Of a stretch of 11,607 nucleotides of DNA, positions 1 to 8,112 are shown in pieces (the stretch's first letter is position 1; the number at the start of each line of letters is the position of its first letter). The DNA comes from UBA6770 sp965661115 (GTDB lineage: Bacteria > Bacteroidota > Bacteroidia > Flavobacteriales_G > Salibacteraceae): positions 1 to 11,607 of the forward strand of contig CBFICO010000077.1 of the NCBI GenBank assembly GCA_965661115.1, written 5' to 3'. The position numbers were made by a program, and so were the translations under genes. The notes under the pieces were generated by a model. The model saw only the letters and a list, made by a program, of their open reading frames with translations. It was not told the DNA's origin and did not search any database.

Positions 1-2576
1 TATTCAAAATAAGACGAGTCGTTTGATCTAATTGTATCGTTAACCTTCCAGAAGAAAAATTGATTGTTTGAATTACCGACAAATTTGTTCAAAATAGTGT
101 CGTAGGCTGACCTCAAGTTTCCAGGCCCAGAGCTTTTAGGACCGTGTACCCCAAAACTATCCGTTGCGTGTAGCATTAAAGTATCACCATCGCAGAAATT
201 TATATCTGGAAGAGTAAAAGCCTTTTGATTAGGTAAAATGTACACTGGTAAAATCGCTGTATCCGAGCAGCTATCAGCACCGACAACAATTAAGCTTACA
301 TTATATATTCCGTCCGAAGGGAAAGTTGTAGTAGGTCTTGGATTTCTGAGCGAAGTACGTCCATTGTCAAAATCCCAGAAAAAATTAAAGCCTATGTTTC
401 CACCTGAATTGGTACCATCAAACTCTACTACACTATCGGCACAATTAACTTGTAACGCTCTAATATCAGCGGTTACTTCAATCGGTGAAATTGGCAATAT
501 AGCCTCAGATACACAGCCCGTAGTATCATTAACTAACTTGAGTTTTACCTCGTAGGATCCAGGACCTGGATATATATGAACTGGGTTAACATTTACACTA
601 TCAATAACAGTACTATCGCCAAAATCCCAATAAAATTTACTGTAATAACCAAAAGATGCTAGCTTGAATGATTGACGAAGAGGGAACTTACACGATGCGG
701 TGTTGTTGTAATCAATACTTGCCCCTGGTCCGCTTACGTAAACGCTCATCACCGTATCGTCCTGACATAAATTATCATCTGCAATTAACTTTACACGATA
801 CACTCCAATAGAATCATAAATATGAGATGTAACCTTACCAGAACCACCTTGTTTATCACCAAACTCCCAAGTGTATTCGTCAATTTTTATGGAGTCAGTA
901 GAAATACTCCTAAATACAAATTGCTCCTTAAAACAAAGCGTATCATCTTGAATTACGAAATTAGCAAATGGCTTCTCGCCAACTTTATAGGAGGCTCGAG
1001 CCGTCAATTTACAACCTGCTGAATCAATCACCTCAAGGGTAGCTGTATACGTACCGGATGTGTCAAGAATAATAACATTAATTGGGTTTTGTAGATTAGA
1101 GGTATCCCCAGGTTTACCAGTTCCAAAGTTCCAACTAAATGATTTTGCGCCATTCAGCACACAGCCAGCCATTCTGTATGATATGGTGTCCGTAACACAG
1201 TGATCTCCATTGGTTATTTGCTGGATACTTACTCCAGAATTTTGATATTCTACAATATTCTTCAATATGGTATCCTTACATCCAAGGGCCGATTCAGCTA
1301 CATAGGTTACTTGCCTTTGTACTTTATTACAATTAGAAACAAGAAATAACACCGTGGTATCTAATCCCGTGGCCTCCTTTTGATTAGTTCCTTCTACCCA
1401 AGTAAATACCCCTGTAACAGCTGGAGTAATGGAAGATGAGTCTTTTAACCGCACTTCGTTTGGTGTACATATATCTGGGTAACTAACCGAATAGTCGGCT
1501 TTTATTTCTTGTACATAAACTGTTTTGGTAAGTGTATCTATACAGCCTGGCCCAGACGAGCCTATTAATCTTACCGTTTTTGTTCCAGGAGATGAAAACG
1601 CATAAAATGGGGACTCTTTTGAACTGGTGTCAGTTCCGCCAAACGTCCATAAAAAATCTTGTGCACCTACGGAGTTGTTAATGAATGAATCGGGTTGGTT
1701 TAAACATACCGTATCTGGAGCAGTAAAATCAGCCTTAGTTTGGCCAATTGATATTAGTTTTTTGTATTCTAATGTATCAGTACATCCATTAACATCCGTT
1801 ACCACTAATTTTACGTCATAATTACCCGTAGCAGCGTAAGTGTGAGTCGGGCTTGTACTAGTGGATGCATTTCCATCACCAAAGGTCCATGCATACGTTA
1901 GAGGAGCTTTACCGGTGCTACTATTTGTATAGCTTGTGGTCATAGGGGCCTGACAATCCGACCGTTTTGAAACATTAAATTTCGCTTCGGGTTTATCCAC
2001 CACAATTATGTCTTTACGTTCAAAAGAACCTTTGCAACCGTTGGTATCTTCAACAGTAAGAATTACCGAATAAGTTCCTTTAAAATTGTACGTATGCGAT
2101 GGGTTTTTGGCTGTTCCGGGTGCAGTTAAATCTCCGTAATCCCAAGCATAAGATTTTATTGGAGCATCACCCAATGTAGTTTGATCTGTAAAATTTACTT
2201 GTATTGGCGGACAATTGGTAAGCTTAGTAAAATTAAAGCTTACTTGAGGATTTTTGAAAACCGTTATGTAGTTGGTAATCGTTTTGGTGGCCGTGTCAAT
2301 TCCATCGCTTACTGTTAATGTAACCGTAAACGTACCGCTGGTTGCATAAACTCTTGATGGAGCTGGATTATTAGTATTGGAAAACCCACCATTTCCAAAA
2401 TCCCAGTTTCGGTAAATTATGGTGCCGCCTCCCGAACTCTGGTCGGTAAAGTTTACTCTTAAGGGTGCACAACCCTCAAGTGTATCTGCTGTAAAGTTGC
2501 ACGCTAACTGTGCTGATCCATTGATGCTCAGAACAGTAACTAAAACGGTGAAAATTGATTGAAGTAGCTTTTTCAT
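1..2576 (-). CDS. Multi-PKD-repeat secreted surface protein, probable T9SS substrate (3' end outside window)
   Basis: A continuously open frame of 858 codons starts at ATG 2576 and leaves the window at position 1. Residues 1-23 (MKKLLQSIFTVLVTVLSINGSAQ) are a signal peptide ending in a Bacteroidota-style SAQ cleavage site. After it come at least nine PKD-type repeats about 84 residues apart, marked by W-x-F/Y-G-D/N motifs with tryptophans near residues 58, 145, 230, 310, 393 (weak, TWVEG), 482, 570, 650 and 734. Most repeats carry one cysteine at their start and one near their end (GCxDT-like). PKD domains are extracellular beta-sandwich folds used as spacers in adhesins and gliding proteins. 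The neighbouring divergent PorP/SprF- and PorE-like genes suggest a T9SS-exported, SprB-like adhesin with a C-terminal sorting domain outside the window; this end cannot be seen. The function as adhesin is inferred. Confidence 0.88.
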   Translation of the reverse strand, partial: MKKLLQSIFTVLVTVLSINGSAQLACNFTADTLEGCAPLRVNFTDQSSGGGTIIYRNWDFGNGGFSNTNNPAPSRVYATSGTFTVTLTVSDGIDTATKTITNYITVFKNPQVSFNFTKLTNCPPIQVNFTDQTTLGDAPIKSYAWDYGDLTAPGTAKNPSHTYNFKGTYSVILTVEDTNGCKGSFERKDIIVVDKPEAKFNVSKRSDCQAPMTTSYTNSSTGKAPLTYAWTFGDGNASTSTSPTHTYAATGNYDVKLVVTDVNGCTDTLEYKKLISIGQTKADFTAPDTVCLNQPDSFINNSVGAQDFLWTFGGTDTSSKESPFYAFSSPGTKTVRLIGSSGPGCIDTLTKTVYVQEIKADYSVSYPDICTPNEVRLKDSSSITPAVTGVFTWVEGTNQKEATGLDTTVLFLVSNCNKVQRQVTYVAESALGCKDTILKNIVEYQNSGVSIQQITNGDHCVTDTISYRMAGCVLNGAKSFSWNFGTGKPGDTSNLQNPINVIILDTSGTYTATLEVIDSAGCKLTARASYKVGEKPFANFVIQDDTLCFKEQFVFRSISTDSIKIDEYTWEFGDKQGGSGKVTSHIYDSIGVYRVKLIADDNLCQDDTVMSVYVSGPGASIDYNNTASCKFPLRQSFKLASFGYYSKFYWDFGDSTVIDSVNVNPVHIYPGPGSYEVKLKLVNDTTGCVSEAILPISPIEVTADIRALQVNCADSVVEFDGTNSGGNIGFNFFWDFDNGRTSLRNPRPTTTFPSDGIYNVSLIVVGADSCSDTAILPVYILPNQKAFTLPDINFCDGDTLMLHATDSFGVHGPKSSGPGNLRSAYDTILNKFVGNSNNQFFFWKVNDTIRSNDSSYFE

Positions 2577-2584
2577 CAAGCTAT

Positions 2585-2618
2585 CAAATATAACCGAAGC
2601 GGTTTTTTTATGTTCCAA
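2585..2618 (-). promoter_or_regulatory. Candidate Bacteroidota sigma-A promoter of the PKD-protein gene
   Basis: On the minus strand, TATATTTG (2592-2585) matches the Bacteroidota -7 consensus TAnnTTTG exactly. A TTG (2618-2616) lies 23 nt upstream, at the long end of the accepted -33/-7 spacing. The spacer holds a small inverted repeat, AACCG-CTT-CGGTT. The -7 element is only 8 nt from the ATG at 2576, so the leader would be very short. The match is exact but the element is short, so chance is possible. Confidence 0.4.
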
Positions 2619-2712
2619 CTTTTTACCCCCTTTCACGAAGGTGAATTTTGAGTTTGTAAATACAGTTGTACTAATCTTTGCCAACTCATCTTTAATGAGC
2701 ACTTTTGATTTT

Positions 2713-3741
2713 ATGACTTTTTTCCAACGATGTGTTCGATTTTATGCTATTCTGCTAGTTGGCTGTAGTTGTATAGAAAGGATGCAAGCGCAAGATGTTC
2801 ATTTTAGCCAGTTTTACATGAGTCCGCTTACTATCAACCCTGGACAAACAGGAAATATGGACGGGCAGTGGCGTTTATCTGCCAGTCACAGAAACCAATG
2901 GAGAAGTATTGGAAAACCATTTAACACCTCTGCAATAGGCTACGATAGAAACTTTTATTTATACAACGAGCAATTATCTGGAGGACTGCTCTATTTATTT
3001 GACGAAACAGGCGGAGCGAACCTCAAAACCCACAAAATTGCGTTGAGTGGAGCCTACCATAAGAAATACGATATTCACAAATTTCACTTTGGATTTCAGC
3101 CAACATTTGTTCAGCGTTCGTATGATTTAAGTGGTACAAGTTTTCCTTCTCAATTTGATAGAAATACCGGTCAATTCAACGCAAATATGCCTAATACCGA
3201 TCCGTTTTTAAGTGATCAGGTGAGTTATTTTGATTTTAATGCGGGATTCGCATACACGCTTGAACTGGATAAGTTTAGACCCGAAGTTGGTGTGGCCCTT
3301 TTTCATTTAGCACAACCAGAAGAGTCTTTTTTTGGTATTGGGTATCAGGTTCCACTCCGATCTAATTTTACTGGGCGAGCGGAAGTTGACCTAACCAGTA
3401 ACTTTACTTTCATGCCTAACCTGATGTACATGACGCACGATAAAGCTTCTGAGCTGCTCTATGGTAGCAATTTTCTTTTTCATTTAAAAGAAAACCAAAT
3501 GGAGGCAACAGGTATGTATGCTGGAGTACTGCTCAGAGCTGGATTCAACAGGAATACGGACGCTGCCGTTGTTATTATAGGTATGCGCTTTCCAAACCTA
3601 GAAATCGGATTTAATTACGATTTGAATGTATCTGAACTAAACACAGCTACTTATTTTAGAGGCGCTTACGAACTTTCTATAATCTATACTAGTCCAAGTA
3701 TGCTACTTAAGAAAACCGCAATTCCTTGTGATAGATATTAA
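2713..3741 (+). CDS. PorP/SprF family type IX secretion outer-membrane protein
   Basis: The 342-residue product belongs to the PorP/SprF family, 14-strand-type outer-membrane barrels linked to the type IX secretion system; SprF-like members pair with particular large substrates. Family marks are visible: after the signal peptide, DVHFSQFYMSPLTINP (about residues 28-43), RNQW (60-63) in the first strand region, alternating beta-strand pattern throughout, and a C-terminal IPCDRY resembling the conserved CPRF ending. I chose ATG 2713 because it gives a compact signal peptide (MTFFQRCVRF, hydrophobic YAILLVGC, then MQAQ before the mature Asp). ATG 2695 and GTG 2641 are in-frame alternatives; the latter adds a second hydrophobic stretch and reaches into the divergent intergenic region. 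The gene is divergent from the PKD protein and overlaps the next gene by 14 nt. Confidence 0.9.
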   Translation: MTFFQRCVRFYAILLVGCSCIERMQAQDVHFSQFYMSPLTINPGQTGNMDGQWRLSASHRNQWRSIGKPFNTSAIGYDRNFYLYNEQLSGGLLYLFDETGGANLKTHKIALSGAYHKKYDIHKFHFGFQPTFVQRSYDLSGTSFPSQFDRNTGQFNANMPNTDPFLSDQVSYFDFNAGFAYTLELDKFRPEVGVALFHLAQPEESFFGIGYQVPLRSNFTGRAEVDLTSNFTFMPNLMYMTHDKASELLYGSNFLFHLKENQMEATGMYAGVLLRAGFNRNTDAAVVIIGMRFPNLEIGFNYDLNVSELNTATYFRGAYELSIIYTSPSMLLKKTAIPCDRY

Positions 3742-5797
3742 ATCGATTATATCAGCATTTTTTCTGTCAGTTTTGACATTTGGAGGTATTGCTCAAGATT
3801 CTACCTTACAGGAACTCAAAAAATCTCAACTCAAACAGTATTTTAAAAGTGCCTACAGAGCAAATGACTACTACACGCAAATAGACTATTTGCAAGAACT
3901 TGTTCGCAGGGATGATAGCAACTTGAAATATCACTTTAGGTTGGCGCGTGCTTATGATATGAGCCGTGATTTCCAAAATGCACTTACCTCCTACTCTAAA
4001 GCGTATTACGGTGATCAGAAAAAATATGCAGTGTGCCTATTCCACATGGGGCGCATCATGAAAACTAGAGAGCAATACAAGTTTGCTAAGCTTTATCTTA
4101 AAAAATTTGAAGAGGAAAACAAGGGCAAAAATAATGGCGACAAATACAAAAAGTTAATCAAGGCTGAACTTGAAGGCTGCGATATGGCATTAATCCAAGA
4201 GGAAGAAGAGGATATTGTTACAGAAGAACAACACTTAGAAAACGAAATAAATCACGCCAATATTGAATTCTCTCCGTTTATTATCGATAGCAACAAGTTC
4301 TGGTACGTTTCTCTCTTTAGCGATTCGGTTGTTTTTATGGTTGATAACGACGAATTACAAGAAATACCCAAGCGCAAAATTTATGAAGCCAAAAAACAGG
4401 GTGGCGAATGGAGAATGACTGGGGAGGCGCCAAGTGCTTTAAATGATTTGAAGGACGTCAACCTAGGCAGTTTTACGCAATCTGAAGATGGTAACAGAAT
4501 CTACTTTACTTCTTGCAAACCCAACTGGAAAAACCAAATACGTTGTAAACTTTTTATGCTCAGAAAAAATGATGATGGAACTTGGTCTGAACCTTTAGAA
4601 TTGCACGAGGATATTAACAGTAACAAGTACACCAATACGCATCCTTCGGTTGGAAAAAGTGCTAAACCAGATAGAGAAATCATCTATTTTGTTTCAGATA
4701 GAGCTGGTGGTAAAGGTGGATTAGACATCTGGTATACAAGCTACAAAATAAGTAAGCAAAAATTTGATAAACCCAGAAACTGCGGAACCAAAGTGAACAC
4801 CATGGCAGACGAAATGGCACCAAGTTTTGACAACAAAAGCTATAAACTCTACTTCTCCTCCACAGGATGGCCAGCTTATGGTGGTTTAGATGTTAATTAC
4901 GTTACTGGCGAGCGCAGCCGCTGGAACGGAAAAGCTCAAAACGCTGGAGCTCAAGTAAACTCTCCTGTTGACGATATGTATTATAGCATTTTCCCGGATA
5001 GAACAGATGCGCTTATTGTATCTAACAGAGAAGGCAGTATTTCTTTAAAGCACCCTCATTGTTGTGATGATCTTTTTCTGCTGGAATGGAAAAATATTAT
5101 GAGACACGAATTATTCGGTTCTGTTATCAACGAAGAAACTGGCAAACCTGAACCTGGTGTTGAAGTACGACTAGTAATTAAAAACGAGGAGGAAAACACA
5201 GAGTATTTAGCGGACAAGGTTTTCACCGACCAAAACGGTAAGTACAACTTACTTTTAGAAGAAAATACCGATTATCATGTAGTGTTTCACAAAGACAAGT
5301 TCTTTAACAATACGGACTCCACCACTAAAGTTAAACTAAAAGAACCCTACGAAATTGAAATGAACAAAACATTGAAACCGATTCCAGATATGGAAGTGGT
5401 GATTCCAAATATTCTTTATGCTTTTGACGACGCTTCCTTAAATCAATCAGCACAAACTACTATTGAGACTTCTATCTACAAATTGCTTATTGAAAATCCT
5501 ACGTTAATTGTTGAGATTGGCTCACATACAGACAACAAAGGGTCTGATGATTACAATATGAACCTCTCTCAGCGCAGAGCCGAGTCGGTTGTAAACTATT
5601 TGCAGAAAAAAGGCATCAGAAAAGATAGGTTACAGGCAAAAGGATACGGTGAAACCAAGCCTGTAGCACCCAATGTTTATACCGATGGAACAGATAACCC
5701 AGAAGGTAGAGCTAAAAACAGAAGAACCTCGTTCAGGGTGATTGGCGAACTTTCTTACGACGTTATTTATAACGACCTAGAAGAAGAAGACGACTAG
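3728..5797 (+). CDS. PorE-like T9SS-associated protein: TPR, beta-propeller, CarboxypepD_reg-like and OmpA domains
   Basis: This 689-residue exported protein has the domain order known for PorE, the T9SS component that ties the machine to peptidoglycan. Residues 1-22 are a signal peptide (ending GGIAQ). TPR-like helices span about 30-130. A WD40/PD40-type propeller covers about 170-440, with repeated blade motifs such as NRIYFTS (256-262), IIYFVSDRAGGKGGLDIWY (318-336) and KLYFSSTGWPAYGGLDV (373-389). A carboxypeptidase-regulatory-like beta domain covers about 460-540. The OmpA C-terminal domain (about 556-675) retains the peptidoglycan-binding Asp602 (HTD) and Arg617 (LSQRRAESV). The start is GTG 3728: no in-frame ATG exists between the upstream stop TAA at 3680 and the signal peptide. 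It overlaps the PorP-like gene by 14 nt, which suggests translational coupling. Bacteroidota genomes hold several paralogues of this architecture, so it may be a partner of the local PKD substrate and not the core PorE. Confidence 0.88.
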   Translation: MIDIKSIISAFFLSVLTFGGIAQDSTLQELKKSQLKQYFKSAYRANDYYTQIDYLQELVRRDDSNLKYHFRLARAYDMSRDFQNALTSYSKAYYGDQKKYAVCLFHMGRIMKTREQYKFAKLYLKKFEEENKGKNNGDKYKKLIKAELEGCDMALIQEEEEDIVTEEQHLENEINHANIEFSPFIIDSNKFWYVSLFSDSVVFMVDNDELQEIPKRKIYEAKKQGGEWRMTGEAPSALNDLKDVNLGSFTQSEDGNRIYFTSCKPNWKNQIRCKLFMLRKNDDGTWSEPLELHEDINSNKYTNTHPSVGKSAKPDREIIYFVSDRAGGKGGLDIWYTSYKISKQKFDKPRNCGTKVNTMADEMAPSFDNKSYKLYFSSTGWPAYGGLDVNYVTGERSRWNGKAQNAGAQVNSPVDDMYYSIFPDRTDALIVSNREGSISLKHPHCCDDLFLLEWKNIMRHELFGSVINEETGKPEPGVEVRLVIKNEEENTEYLADKVFTDQNGKYNLLLEENTDYHVVFHKDKFFNNTDSTTKVKLKEPYEIEMNKTLKPIPDMEVVIPNILYAFDDASLNQSAQTTIETSIYKLLIENPTLIVEIGSHTDNKGSDDYNMNLSQRRAESVVNYLQKKGIRKDRLQAKGYGETKPVAPNVYTDGTDNPEGRAKNRRTSFRVIGELSYDVIYNDLEEEDD

Positions 5798-5804
5798 CGT
5801 ACAT

Positions 5805-7163
5805 TTGCGCCCTTATTTTACGCCGTTGACACCAGAACATCAGATTTCATTTAAGAACATATTGCGCATTGCCGTGCCTATGATGGTGTTTGGCTTATCC
5901 ATGACGGTGGTTAACCTAACGGATACTGCATTTTTAGGTCAACTAGGAGCTACAGAATTGGGCGGAGCCGGAAACGCAGGATTAACCTACATGCTTCTGG
6001 TGATGATAGGGATGGGGTTCTCGAGCGGAGTTCAAATAATAATTGCACGCCGAAATGGAAAAGAAGCCTACAGTCAAATTGGCTCTTTGGTGCATCACAC
6101 CGTGTTGTTTTTATTGCTATATGCGCTGCTGGTACATGTATTTTTCATTTACGGATTACCAACACTAATCCCCTACTTGACCGAATCTGCAGCAGTTGGT
6201 GATATCATTCAACGATTTTTAGCCTATCGCTCTTGGGGTTTATACCTCAACTTTTTTAATGTAGCAGCCATTGCTCTTTTGGTTGGAACAACAAAAACCA
6301 AAATTATTGGTATTGTTACTCCTCTTGCGGCAGCAATAAACATTGTGCTGGATTACGGATTAATTTTCGGAAATTTTGGTCTACCACAAATGGGGGTGGA
6401 AGGCGCAGCTATCGCTTCAAATATTGCAGAAGGAGTGGGCAGTATTGCAACAATCGTTTATCTAATTTATTTCTACAATCATAAAAAATACCGACTATTC
6501 AGCCATGTAAAAATTGAGTTTCCCAAGTACTACAATATTCTTAAAACCGCCAGTCCTCTTATGGTACAGAACTTCGTAAGCTTCTTTTCCTGGTTTGCAT
6601 TTTTCACCCTAATAGAAGGTTTGGGAGAAGAAGAATTAGCCGCATCACATATCGTAAGAAGTATTTACATGGTGCTCATCATTCCAGTATTTGGATTAGG
6701 GGACGCTGCCAATTCATTAACAGGAAATTTAATGGGAAAAAACCGCAACGATTTAGTCTTAAAAATGGTATGGCGTGTATGTATCTTAAGCCTTGGGTTT
6801 GCGCTAGTAATGCAACCAATAATTTGGTTAAGTGGAGCAAGTATTCTTTATCCGTTTACAAACTCCGCTAGCACGGTAGAACTAGGTTGGCCAGTTTTAA
6901 AAGTTGTTGCAACGGTGTTGTTTTTGTTTGGACCCGTTATAGTTGGTTTTAAAGCTGTTTCAGGTACTGGACGAACACTTACTGCTCTGTTAGTTGAAAT
7001 TACTACAGTATTGATATACCTCGTTTCTACCTTCTACGTCACACGAATGATTGGTATTGAGCTCTATCAAGTTTGGTATGCAGAGTATATCTATTTCATA
7101 ATCTTTGGCTTACTTATTTTTGGATATCTATTAAAAGGAAATTGGCGCAGTTCAAAAGTTTAA
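5805..7163 (+). CDS. MATE family multidrug/cation antiporter
   Basis: The product (452 residues from TTG 5805) is a twelve-helix inner-membrane antiporter of the MATE/MatE family, which exports drugs or metabolites in exchange for sodium or protons. Family signatures are the N-terminal helix VPMMVFGLSMTVVNLTDTAFLGQLG (25-48), the loop NIVLDYGLIFGNFGLPQMGVEGAAIA (179-204) and, in the second half, SLTGNLMGKNR (304-314) and SGTGRTLTALLVE (386-398). Length is normal for the family. The start is uncertain: no in-frame ATG precedes the first helix, TTG 5805 lies 7 nt after the upstream stop, and TTG 5826 would give a protein seven residues shorter. The substrate cannot be predicted. It sits 7 nt upstream of fmt and probably shares the transcript. 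Confidence 0.93.
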   Translation: MRPYFTPLTPEHQISFKNILRIAVPMMVFGLSMTVVNLTDTAFLGQLGATELGGAGNAGLTYMLLVMIGMGFSSGVQIIIARRNGKEAYSQIGSLVHHTVLFLLLYALLVHVFFIYGLPTLIPYLTESAAVGDIIQRFLAYRSWGLYLNFFNVAAIALLVGTTKTKIIGIVTPLAAAINIVLDYGLIFGNFGLPQMGVEGAAIASNIAEGVGSIATIVYLIYFYNHKKYRLFSHVKIEFPKYYNILKTASPLMVQNFVSFFSWFAFFTLIEGLGEEELAASHIVRSIYMVLIIPVFGLGDAANSLTGNLMGKNRNDLVLKMVWRVCILSLGFALVMQPIIWLSGASILYPFTNSASTVELGWPVLKVVATVLFLFGPVIVGFKAVSGTGRTLTALLVEITTVLIYLVSTFYVTRMIGIELYQVWYAEYIYFIIFGLLIFGYLLKGNWRSSKV

Positions 7164-7170
7164 ATCGATA

Positions 7171-8112
7171 ATGAGAATAGTTTTTATTGGAACCCCGGAA
7201 TTTGCAGTTTCTTCGCTAGAGGCTTTACTTGAGGATAAACAAAATATTGTTGGAGTAATTACGGCTCCAGACAGACCTGCAGGAAGGGGAAAAAAACTAC
7301 AGAAATCGGCAGTAAAAGAATGCGCAGAAAAACATGGATTGCCCTTGTTGCAACCCATCAATCTAAAAGATCCTGAGTTTTTAAGAGAGTTGGCCCACCT
7401 AAAAGCCGATTTGCAAATTGTAGTTGCATTTAGAATGCTTCCTGAGGCCGTTTGGAACAAGCCTCCGCTCGGAACTTTTAATTTACATGGAAGTCTTTTG
7501 CCTCAATATCGCGGAGCAGCTCCAATTAATTGGGCAATCATAAATGGTGAAACAGAAACTGGAGTGACTACCTTTTTCTTGAAACACGAAATTGATACAG
7601 GATCAATAATTGACCAAGAAAAAGCAAGCATTGAACCTAATGAAAATGTAGGTTCATTGTATAGCCGTTTGATGTATTTAGGAGCAAAATTGGTTGTAAA
7701 AACGGTACATAAAATTAAAGCAGGAAATATTCAACTAACCGATCAAGAACAGATAATTGCCCAAACTAAGGAGCTAAAATCTGCACCAAAATTGAACAAA
7801 CAAATCTGTTTAGTAGATTGGAGTAAACCCATTACAGAAATACATAACCACATAAGAGGACTAAGCCCCTACCCTTGTGCATTTACCGAGGTAATGTTGG
7901 ACGATAAAAAACTAAAACTCAAAATATTTAAAACTGAAATATCCACTGAATCTTCAAATAAAATCCTTTTAAAACAAGAAAAAAAGCAACTGGGCGTATC
8001 AAATGGTACGGGTACCATTTGGTTTAAAGAGTTACAGCTAGAAGGAAAGAAACGTATGGCCATTGATAGTTTTCTTGCTGGGTTAAAAGGAGAATTAAAG
8101 TTGAATTTATGA
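7171..8112 (+). CDS. fmt: Methionyl-tRNA formyltransferase
   Basis: This 313-residue cytoplasmic enzyme transfers a formyl group from 10-formyltetrahydrofolate to Met-tRNA(fMet), needed for translation initiation. The N-terminal Rossmann domain begins MRIVFIGTPEFAV (1-13). The folate site and catalytic triad are intact: Asn104 and His106 in NLHGSLLPQYRGAAPINWAI (104-123) and Asp142 in HEIDTGSI (139-146), matching N108, H110 and D146 of the E. coli enzyme in spacing. The C-terminal OB-like domain carries WSKPITEIHNHIRGLSPYPCAFT (about 218-240), also typical. VVAFRMLP (84-91) is the Bacteroidota variant of the VVAYG motif. The ATG lies 7 nt after the MATE stop, and the stop overlaps the cupin start as ATGA. 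Confidence 0.97.
   Translation: MRIVFIGTPEFAVSSLEALLEDKQNIVGVITAPDRPAGRGKKLQKSAVKECAEKHGLPLLQPINLKDPEFLRELAHLKADLQIVVAFRMLPEAVWNKPPLGTFNLHGSLLPQYRGAAPINWAIINGETETGVTTFFLKHEIDTGSIIDQEKASIEPNENVGSLYSRLMYLGAKLVVKTVHKIKAGNIQLTDQEQIIAQTKELKSAPKLNKQICLVDWSKPITEIHNHIRGLSPYPCAFTEVMLDDKKLKLKIFKTEISTESSNKILLKQEKKQLGVSNGTGTIWFKELQLEGKKRMAIDSFLAGLKGELKLNL

Noticed and set aside
238..2000. Short plus-strand open frames of 60-105 codons at 238-555, 822-1022 and 1627-1821
   Set aside because: They lie antisense to the continuous PKD-protein frame, have no recognisable features, and their composition mirrors the opposite strand's repeats.
2593..2610. AACCG-AAG-CGGTT followed by T7 on the plus strand as an intrinsic terminator
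   Set aside because: The stem is only 5 bp and no plus-strand gene ends upstream of it; both flanking genes begin here and diverge.
2641..2712. GTG 2641 as start of the PorP-like gene
   Set aside because: It would add 24 residues with a second hydrophobic stretch before a complete signal peptide; the ATG at 2713 (or 2695) gives a normal exported protein.
7152..7460. Minus-strand frames inside fmt (7152-7460, 7869-8117) and plus-strand frame 11088-11324 inside sucD
   Set aside because: They are shadows of strongly recognised genes on the other strand and have no family resemblance.
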